From: Oscillospiraceae bacterium
GTDB lineage: Bacteria > Bacillota > Clostridia > Oscillospirales > CAG-272
Assembly (NCBI GenBank): GCA_015063955.1
Contig: SVTD01000003.1
Coordinates: 1 to 64,000 of the forward strand
Direction of reading: 5' to 3'
DNA: 64,000 nt
The notes beneath the pieces were generated by a model. That model was not told where the DNA came from and made no database searches. It saw only the letters and a list, made by a program, of their open reading frames with translations. Below, piece by piece: positions 57,675-64,000 of the stretch; within the stretch, counting starts at the first letter, position 1; each line of letters opens with the position of its first letter. The position numbers and the translations under genes are program-made.

Positions 57675-57935
57675 GCCTCTTGAAACAGTCGTTTCAAGAG
57701 GACGGAAAATCCGCGGTACCACCTCAATTGCCTGTAAGGCCACTCAAAGCACGGCATAAGCGATGCTCGTCTGCTGTAACGGGCAGACCCGTCAACCCCT
57801 ACTCAGTTTCGGGACGAAGCTCTCGGAATGTATTTCGAAAAAGGGACTCTTACCGCCTTTCACCAACCGACGGCTCTCTGAAAGAGCAAAACCTTTACTA
57901 CTTATTTCCGGTCATTGCCTTTTAACTTGTTTAGT
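57675..57935 (-). promoter_or_regulatory. T-box leader with terminator/antiterminator
   Basis: Minus strand: AGAGAGCCGTCGGTTGGTGAAAGGCGG (stem I), ...TTGAGGTGGTACCGCGGA (T-box), then CCTCTTGAAAC-gact-GTTTCAAGAGGCTTTTTT terminator. Confidence 0.93.
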
Positions 57936-58027
57936 AGTTTATCACAATAAAGTACTGATGTCAAGTCTTTTTTTATAAAAACCGACAATATTTATTTTTC
58001 AAAAAAGAGAGAACTCCAAAAGGAAGG

Positions 58028-58066
58028 AGCCGTCGCATCCGGATGCGACAGCTCCTTCACTTTTTT
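58028..58066 (-). terminator. Rho-independent terminator
   Basis: AAGGAGC(T)-GTCGCATCCGGATGCGAC-(G)GCTCCTT hairpin downstream of the DUF1508 gene. Confidence 0.65.
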
Positions 58067-58433
58067 ATTCTGCTTCTACGATCTCAGCGTCGGGAGCGTT
58101 CTTTTTAACGCTTGCAATGCCGTTTTCGCAGCTTGCCTTTGCCTTGTAGCCTTCGCCTGTTGCGATGATCTCGCCGTTCTTTGCCTTGAGACGGAAGCGG
58201 TACTCGCCTGCCTTGTCCTGATAAAGCTCGAACTTAGGATGCTTAACGGCAACAACGGGATCCTGTGTCTGATCCTCGATCTCGCCTACGCAGTTGTTCT
58301 TAACGGATTTGATTCCGTTAAGGCAAGCAGCCTTTGTTGTGTAGACCTCACTTGTTGCGATAACCTCGCCGTTACCTGCCTTAAGATCGAACTTGAAGCC
58401 GGTAGCAGTTTCCTTAACTACGAATTTTCCCAT
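58065..58433 (-). CDS. DUF1508/YegP-like two-repeat protein
   Basis: Two GKFVVKETATGFKFDLKAGNGEVIATSEVYTTKAACLNGIKSVKNN-type repeats. Confidence 0.92.
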   Translation of the reverse strand: MGKFVVKETATGFKFDLKAGNGEVIATSEVYTTKAACLNGIKSVKNNCVGEIEDQTQDPVVAVKHPKFELYQDKAGEYRFRLKAKNGEIIATGEGYKAKASCENGIASVKKNAPDAEIVEAE

Positions 58434-58655
58434 TTTTCTTTCCTTTCATGTTATTTATTTTGAAAAAGAGCCTGTGCGAAAGCTCTTTTAACATTTAACG
58501 AAAAGTTCTTCTACTAAAATAATAACAAGAAATCGACGTTTTGTCAATAGACTGCTTTATGTGCTTTTGATATCTCAGTGTTTTTTATAAGATTATTGAT
58601 TTATCCTGCTATTTGCGTTAAAATAGAAATATATTTGTGTAAGGAAAGGTATTAT

Positions 58656-60278
58656 ATGATCAAAACGGCACTGGCAATCGGCAGATGGATGCCTATCCAT
58701 CTTGGACACAAGCAGTTTCTCACAGACCTTGCAAGAAAGTTTGACAGGCTCGTTATAGGAATCGGCTCGTGCTACGAAAACGGCACCCCCAGAAACTGCA
58801 TCCCCGCTATCGAAAGAGAGAAGCTTTTGAGAAGGATATTCAAAAGCGAGGGACTCACAAACGTGATAATCGTTCCGGTGGAGGACAGACCCACCTTTGA
58901 GGAATGGTTTTCTGACGTTATCAAGCTTTGCGAAAAATACGACGTCACCCATTTCTGCACCGGAAACAAGGAGGATATCCTGAACGTAATGAAGGAAAAG
59001 GACCTTACTCTGAATGCAGAAATGATAAATCCCGAGGATAAAAGCAACTTTCCCTATCATGCAACTGACGTTCGCAACGCTATCCTCAGAGGAGACATGG
59101 AGCTTGTGGATTCAATGCTCCCCTCGGAGATAAAGGATATGGTCCTCAGTCAGGTGGCAAGGGAGATACGTATGGCTTCCGAGGGACGGGGACAGGAGTT
59201 CATTCCCGGAAGGCAGACGGTGGATCTCATATTCATCGTCACACAGAAGAGCACGGCAAATCATTATCTTCTCATAGGAAAAAGGAACGGCGAAAAGATA
59301 GATTTCCCCGGATGCTGGGGTATTCCCGGAGGAAAGATACTGGAGTTTGAATCTCCCGTGGATGCCGCCGTCAGATGCTTTGAGATGGAGGCAGGCATAG
59401 ATATCCGCGTGGCGGACAACAGCTGCGAGCCTGCTCTTGTTACCGTGGAGAGTCTTGACGGGATGGAAAGCCTTTTGCATTTTTCGGGAATATACGCATC
59501 GGAGGACGAGCGCATAAACGGGACCCGCGGAGGCGGCTCCCAGTGCTTTGCTGTCTGCGTTGAGGGGGACGTTTCTGAAATCTCCCGCCTTCTTCACTCA
59601 AGACACGATATGGACGAGCTTAAATTTATCGACGTCGACAGCATCCACTCCATTGAGCTGGCGTACGACCAGAAGAGGATGGTACTTGATGCTCTGAATA
59701 AGCTTGGCATAGCATACGATAACGGAGAGATGCTCTGTACCCTTGACGAGAACGGTGTCGCCCTTCGTGAGGGAGTATCCAGATCCCGCGCCCACAGCGA
59801 GGGCATCCTTCACGGAGCTGCTCACACCTACATATATAAGTGGGAGGAGGAGGAGCTCTACATCCTTCTCCAGCGCAGAAGCCTCAATAAGGACAGCTTC
59901 CCCGGCTGCCTTGACTCTTCAAGTGCAGGGCACATAGAGCTTGGCTCAGACTTTTTGCAGACAGCCAAAAAGGAGCTTTTTGAGGAGCTGGGACTTGAGG
60001 CAGGCGAGGAGCTTTTCCGGGAGCTTTTTGAGCAGAGGATCCATTCGGAAAACGTTTTCCACGGCAGAGCCTTTATCGATAACGAGATCAACAAGGTCTA
60101 CGCGATAGAAATGCCCGTGGATATATCGACCCTTGCGTTTCAGCCCTCCGAGGTATCTGAGGTAGTATGGCTGAGCGCAGACCGCATACTTGCAATGCTC
60201 ACATCCGGAGACGGCGAGCTTTGTATGGATGATGCCGAAATAAAAAGGGTTATTGAAATTCTTAAAGAGAAAAAATAG
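58656..60278 (+). CDS. NadM-like nicotinamide-nucleotide adenylyltransferase fused to two NUDIX domains
   Basis: N-terminal ALAIGRWMPIHLGHKQFLTDLARKFD (HxGH); NUDIX-like WGIPGGKILEFESPVDAAVRCFEMEAGI and SSAGHIELGSDFLQTAKKELFEELGL; ATG 58656 preferred. Confidence 0.87.
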   Translation: MIKTALAIGRWMPIHLGHKQFLTDLARKFDRLVIGIGSCYENGTPRNCIPAIEREKLLRRIFKSEGLTNVIIVPVEDRPTFEEWFSDVIKLCEKYDVTHFCTGNKEDILNVMKEKDLTLNAEMINPEDKSNFPYHATDVRNAILRGDMELVDSMLPSEIKDMVLSQVAREIRMASEGRGQEFIPGRQTVDLIFIVTQKSTANHYLLIGKRNGEKIDFPGCWGIPGGKILEFESPVDAAVRCFEMEAGIDIRVADNSCEPALVTVESLDGMESLLHFSGIYASEDERINGTRGGGSQCFAVCVEGDVSEISRLLHSRHDMDELKFIDVDSIHSIELAYDQKRMVLDALNKLGIAYDNGEMLCTLDENGVALREGVSRSRAHSEGILHGAAHTYIYKWEEEELYILLQRRSLNKDSFPGCLDSSSAGHIELGSDFLQTAKKELFEELGLEAGEELFRELFEQRIHSENVFHGRAFIDNEINKVYAIEMPVDISTLAFQPSEVSEVVWLSADRILAMLTSGDGELCMDDAEIKRVIEILKEKK

Positions 60279-60296
60279 CAGGAGGGAGGTGTCCTG

Positions 60297-60818
60297 ATGG
60301 ATAAGGAAAAGACCGCTTTTTTCACCGGTCACAGAGCTATACCTGAGTCAAGTGTCCGACCTATGCTCTCTGAGCTTTATTCCACCGTTTGCCGTCTTAT
60401 TCTTGAAGGGTACGATAGCTTTATCTGCGGAGGCGCCGTTGGCTTCGATACCTACAGCGCAGAATGCGTTCTTTCCTTTCGGGAAAGATTTCCCGATATC
60501 CGTCTGACACTCGCTCTCCCCTGCCGCGATCAGACTATGAAATGGAATAGTCTCAAGGATCTTAATAAATACAAAAGCATTCTCGGCAGAGCTGACAGCG
60601 TCGTTTACGTGAGAGACTTCTACTGTGACGGATGTATGCTTGAACGAAACAGATGGATGGCAGACCACTCCTCCTTATGTATCGCCTATCTCACAAAATC
60701 CAAGGGCGGATCTGCATATACATACAACTATTCAAAAAAAATCGGAATCCGGATCATTAATATTGCAGAAAAAACAGAAAACCCACAGCTTCCCCTCGAA
60801 ATTCCTATGAAAGGCTGA
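60297..60818 (+). CDS. DUF1273/SLOG-family (YpsA-like) protein
   Basis: KTAFFTGHRAIPESSV...FICGGAVGFDTYSAECVLSFRERFPDIRLTLALPCRDQ. Confidence 0.87.
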   Translation: MDKEKTAFFTGHRAIPESSVRPMLSELYSTVCRLILEGYDSFICGGAVGFDTYSAECVLSFRERFPDIRLTLALPCRDQTMKWNSLKDLNKYKSILGRADSVVYVRDFYCDGCMLERNRWMADHSSLCIAYLTKSKGGSAYTYNYSKKIGIRIINIAEKTENPQLPLEIPMKG

Positions 60819-60824
60819 AAAATT

Positions 60825-61667
60825 ATGAAAGAAATGCTTGAAAGAATATTTACTCCCGATACGCTTGATGCGCTTATTAAGTTCCTTGCAAACACAGGCG
60901 TGAAAATACTGATCTCTATACTGATCCTTTTCATCGGATTCAGACTGGTCAATTCTATCCTCAAAAAAATCAAGAAATCAAAGGCTGCCGCAAAGATCGA
61001 CAGCTCAGCAAACAGCTTTATTCTGAGCTTTGCATCTATTGCTCTTAAGGCGATAATACTCATTACCGTTGCAGCATATCTGGGCGTTCCCATATCGTCA
61101 ATGGTAGCGCTTGTTGCAAGTGCAGGCGTTGCCATCGGCCTTGCTCTTCAGGGAGGACTTTCCAATATCGCCAGCGGACTTATGATAATCATCTTCCGCC
61201 CCTTCGTTCTCGGTGATTATATTGAAAATGCAGGGCAGTCGGGAACGGTTGACTCCATCGGCATTTTCCATACTACCCTTGCCACGGTAGACAATAAAAA
61301 GATCGTCATTCCCAACAGCATCCTCACAAGCCAGACGCTTATCAACTACTCTGCAGAAAAGACCCGCCGTGTTGATCTTGAGTATACGGCGGCATACGAA
61401 TGTGATATTGATAAGGTGAAATCCATAATTCTCGAAACTGCAAAGGCGATCCCTGCCGCCCTGAAAAGAGAGGACATCGCTCCCATCGAGGTCATGGTAG
61501 TCGCCCACGATGCAAGCGCAATAAGATACCGCATCCGTATCTGGTGCAATTCAGAGGATTACTGGACTATCGCCTTCGCCATGAACGAGAACGTCAAAAA
61601 AGCCTTCGACCGCGAGGGCATCGAGATCCCCTATAATAAAATGGACGTTAACGTCGTTAATAAATAA
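60825..61667 (+). CDS. Small-conductance mechanosensitive channel (MscS family)
   Basis: GVPISSMVALVASAGVAIGLALQGGLSNIASGLMIIIFRPFVLGDYIENAGQSGTVDSIGIFHTTLATVDNKKIVIPNS. Confidence 0.95.
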   Translation: MKEMLERIFTPDTLDALIKFLANTGVKILISILILFIGFRLVNSILKKIKKSKAAAKIDSSANSFILSFASIALKAIILITVAAYLGVPISSMVALVASAGVAIGLALQGGLSNIASGLMIIIFRPFVLGDYIENAGQSGTVDSIGIFHTTLATVDNKKIVIPNSILTSQTLINYSAEKTRRVDLEYTAAYECDIDKVKSIILETAKAIPAALKREDIAPIEVMVVAHDASAIRYRIRIWCNSEDYWTIAFAMNENVKKAFDREGIEIPYNKMDVNVVNK

Positions 61668-61680
61668 CAAAAAAATAAAT

Positions 61681-62012
61681 AAATCCGGGTTTGTCGGGGA
61701 GGGGGAACGGGGGATGCAAAGAACTTTTTTGAAAAAAAGTTCTCTGCACTCTCAAAAAACTTTGAACTATTGGTGTAGCTGAAGTTTACAAGGCAAAAGT
61801 TGCAGGGCAAAGCCCTGCGGCGCTTACAGCGCCAACCAACGCTTTAGGGTAAAAACCCGAAAATAAACTTGTTCATTTTCGGGTTTTTACCCTAAAGCGT
61901 TGGCTTTTGCCTTTTCGCTATCTTTGTTTTTTGAAGTTTTTTGCGGAGCTTTTTTTCAAAAAAGCGACCGTTTCCTTATTACTTGAACTGTTCTATAAAC
62001 CCGTATTTGAAG
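61681..62012. repeat. MITE-like element, copy B (inverted relative to copy A)
   Basis: Reverse complement closely matches 33158-33473 across nearly the whole length. Confidence 0.82.
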
Positions 62013-62155
62013 AATTTTACAGGCACAAAATGTGGTATGTGATAGGATATATTGTGTAAAAAATACCGGTCGGAGTACTGTATAAAGCATTGCGGCAGCG
62101 CGTTTTTTGCCCGCTCTTTTTTTATCACTTTTTAGGCACTCGCAGAAACTTCAAC

Positions 62156-62169
62156 CACAATATATTGTG
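62156..62169 (+). promoter_or_regulatory. Candidate NrdR box
   Basis: CACAATATATTGTG perfect palindrome upstream of nrdD. Confidence 0.65.
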
Positions 62170-62292
62170 TTTTCGAACTTTTCGACACCCATATATGCCA
62201 CAATGAACAAATTTTTAACCAAATAAAGGGTGCGATCTTTGGTTATTGTGCCGATTCGTTCCAAAAACAAATATATCTTGTTGCATCCCTAT

Positions 62293-62320
62293 TGACTAAA
62301 CACAATATATAGTGTATAAT
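62293..62320 (+). promoter_or_regulatory. nrdD promoter (TTGACT-N16-TATAAT) with overlapping NrdR box ACACAATATATAGTGT (62300-62315)
   Basis: Palindrome lies between -35 and -10. Confidence 0.8.
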
Positions 62321-62370
62321 ACGTTTGCTTCGAAAATAACAAACCACTAATAAGACAGGAGAAACAACTA

Positions 62371-64000
62371 TGTATCAGGTTCTGAAAAGAGACGGCAAGG
62401 TCACAGATTTTGACCTTTCAAAGATCACACAGGCGATCACAATGGCGTTTGAGGCGCAGGAAAAGAATTACGTTCCCTCCGTCATTGACTTTCTCGCACT
62501 TAAGGTTACCGCAAACTTCGAGTCCAAGATAAAGGAAAACCTCATCTCCGTTGAGGACATCCAGGACTCCGTTGAGTCTGTTCTCGTACAGGCAGGCTAC
62601 GATGACGTTGCTAAGGCATACATCATCTACCGCCGTCAGAGAGAAAAGGTTCGTAACATCGAAAACACCACACTCGACTACAAGGAGCTCGTTGACAACT
62701 ACGTTAAGATCAACGACTGGCGCGTTAAGGAAAACTCCACAGTTACTTACTCCGTCGGCGGACTTATCCTTTCAAACTCCGGTGCTATCACTGCAAACTA
62801 CTGGCTGAGCGAGATCTACGACGACGAGATCGCAAACGCTCACAGAAATGCAGACATCCACCTCCACGACCTTTCCATGCTCACAGGCTACTGTGCAGGC
62901 TGGTCTCTTAAGCAGCTCATTCAGGAGGGTCTCGGCGGCGTTCCCGGAAAGATCACATCCGCTCCCGCAAGTCACCTCGCAACTCTCTGCAACCAGATGG
63001 TCAACTTCCTCGGTATTATGCAGAACGAGTGGGCAGGCGCTCAGGCATTCTCCTCCTTCGACACATACCTCGCCCCCTTCGTTAAGGTTGATAACCTCAC
63101 CTACGATCAGGTAAAGAAGTGTATCGAGAGCTTCATCTACGGTGTAAACACCCCCTCCCGTTGGGGTACTCAGGCTCCCTTCTCCAACATCACCCTTGAC
63201 TGGGTTGTTCCCGCAGACCTTGCAGAAATGAACTGTATCGTCGGCGGTAAGGAGATGGACTTCAAGTATAAGGACTGTAAGGCTGAAATGGATATGGTAA
63301 ACCGTGCCTTCATCGAGATCATGATCGAGGGAGACGCCAACGGCCGCGGCTTCCAGTATCCTATCCCCACCTACTCCATCACCCGTGACTTCGACTGGTC
63401 TGAGACAGAGAACAATAAGCTTCTCTTCGAGATGACATCCAAGTACGGTACTCCCTACTTCTCCAACTACATCAACTCCGATATGGAGCCCAGCGACGTT
63501 CGTTCCATGTGCTGCCGTCTCCGCCTTGACCTCAGAGAGCTTCGCAAGAAGTCCGGCGGCTTCTTCGGCAGCGGTGAGTCCACAGGTTCTATCGGCGTTG
63601 TTACGGTAAATATGCCCCGTATCGCTTACCTTGCTGCTGACGAGGCTGACTTCTACAAGAGACTTGACCGCATCATGGACATCTCTGCTCGAAGCCTCAA
63701 GATCAAGCGTCAGGTAGTTACAAAGCTCCTTGACGAGGGTCTCTATCCTTACACAAAGCGTTATCTCGGCACCTTCGCTAACCACTTCTCCACCATCGGT
63801 CTTGTTGGTATGAACGAAGCTTGCCTTAACGCTAAGTGGCTCGGAAAGGATCTCACAAACGAAGAGGCTCAGAAGTTTACTCAGGAGGTTCTCGATCATA
63901 TGAGAGAGCGCCTCTCCGACTACCAGGAAATGTACGGCGACCTCTACAACCTTGAGGCAACACCTGCTGAGTCCACAAGCTTCCGTCTTGCAAAGCACGA
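62371..64000 (+). CDS. nrdD: Anaerobic ribonucleoside-triphosphate reductase, 3' end outside window
   Basis: MYQVLKRDGKVTDFDLSKITQAI ATP-cone; NADIHLHDLSMLTGYCAGWSLKQLI, NTPSRWGTQAPFSNITLDW; missing from ORF track because truncated. Confidence 0.95.

Noticed and set aside
57675-57935. T-box as evidence for a nearby aminoacyl-tRNA synthetase
   Set aside because: The gene directly downstream on the same strand is clearly an AMP-binding acyl-CoA synthetase, not a synthetase of the tRNA type.
62772-63998. 408-aa minus-strand ORF
   Set aside because: Antisense to nrdD; no RBS, shadow-ORF composition.
1-64000. tRNA, rRNA, prophage or IS transposase genes
   Set aside because: None recognised: no cloverleaf, rRNA motif, phage structural gene or transposase was seen; absence is by eye only and should be confirmed with tRNAscan and HMM searches.

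Overview
The window looks like a chromosomal segment of an anaerobic, spore-forming Clostridia-type Firmicute. Spore and housekeeping genes include spoIIE, a spoIVB-like gene, ymxH/ylmC, prpC-prkC-rsgA, rpmF-yceD, glyS, rsmA, hemW, glnN and nrdD. Most of it is ordinary metabolism: an L-box-controlled dapA-dapB-lysA operon, GH35 and GH2 glycosidases, wecB plus polysaccharide genes, a TagO/WecA-DUF4330-LCP envelope cluster, azlCD, PadR/DUF1048, a sodium:solute symporter plus acyl-CoA ligase behind a T-box, and MscS. Two places stand out. (1) At 11.37-15.2 kb, two short in-frame copies of the spoIVB 3' end lie downstream of an intact spoIVB-like gene. Each abuts the stop codon of an accessory ORF through the same ~30-bp junction carrying a TGACAC-N4-GTGTCA inverted repeat, an arrangement resembling gene cassettes. 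(2) At 50.58-54.03 kb, a tightly coupled operon encodes a membrane LRR protein, a radical SAM/SPASM enzyme with a long C-terminal extension, and a small protein ending in a Gly/Ser/Tyr segment plus 12 consecutive Asn, which is a candidate RiPP locus. The window also holds an inverted pair of ~320-bp MITE-like elements, a promoter-linked three-way-junction RNA candidate, and several palindromic operators overlapping sigma-A-type promoters. All calls come from reading the sequence; no database search was run.
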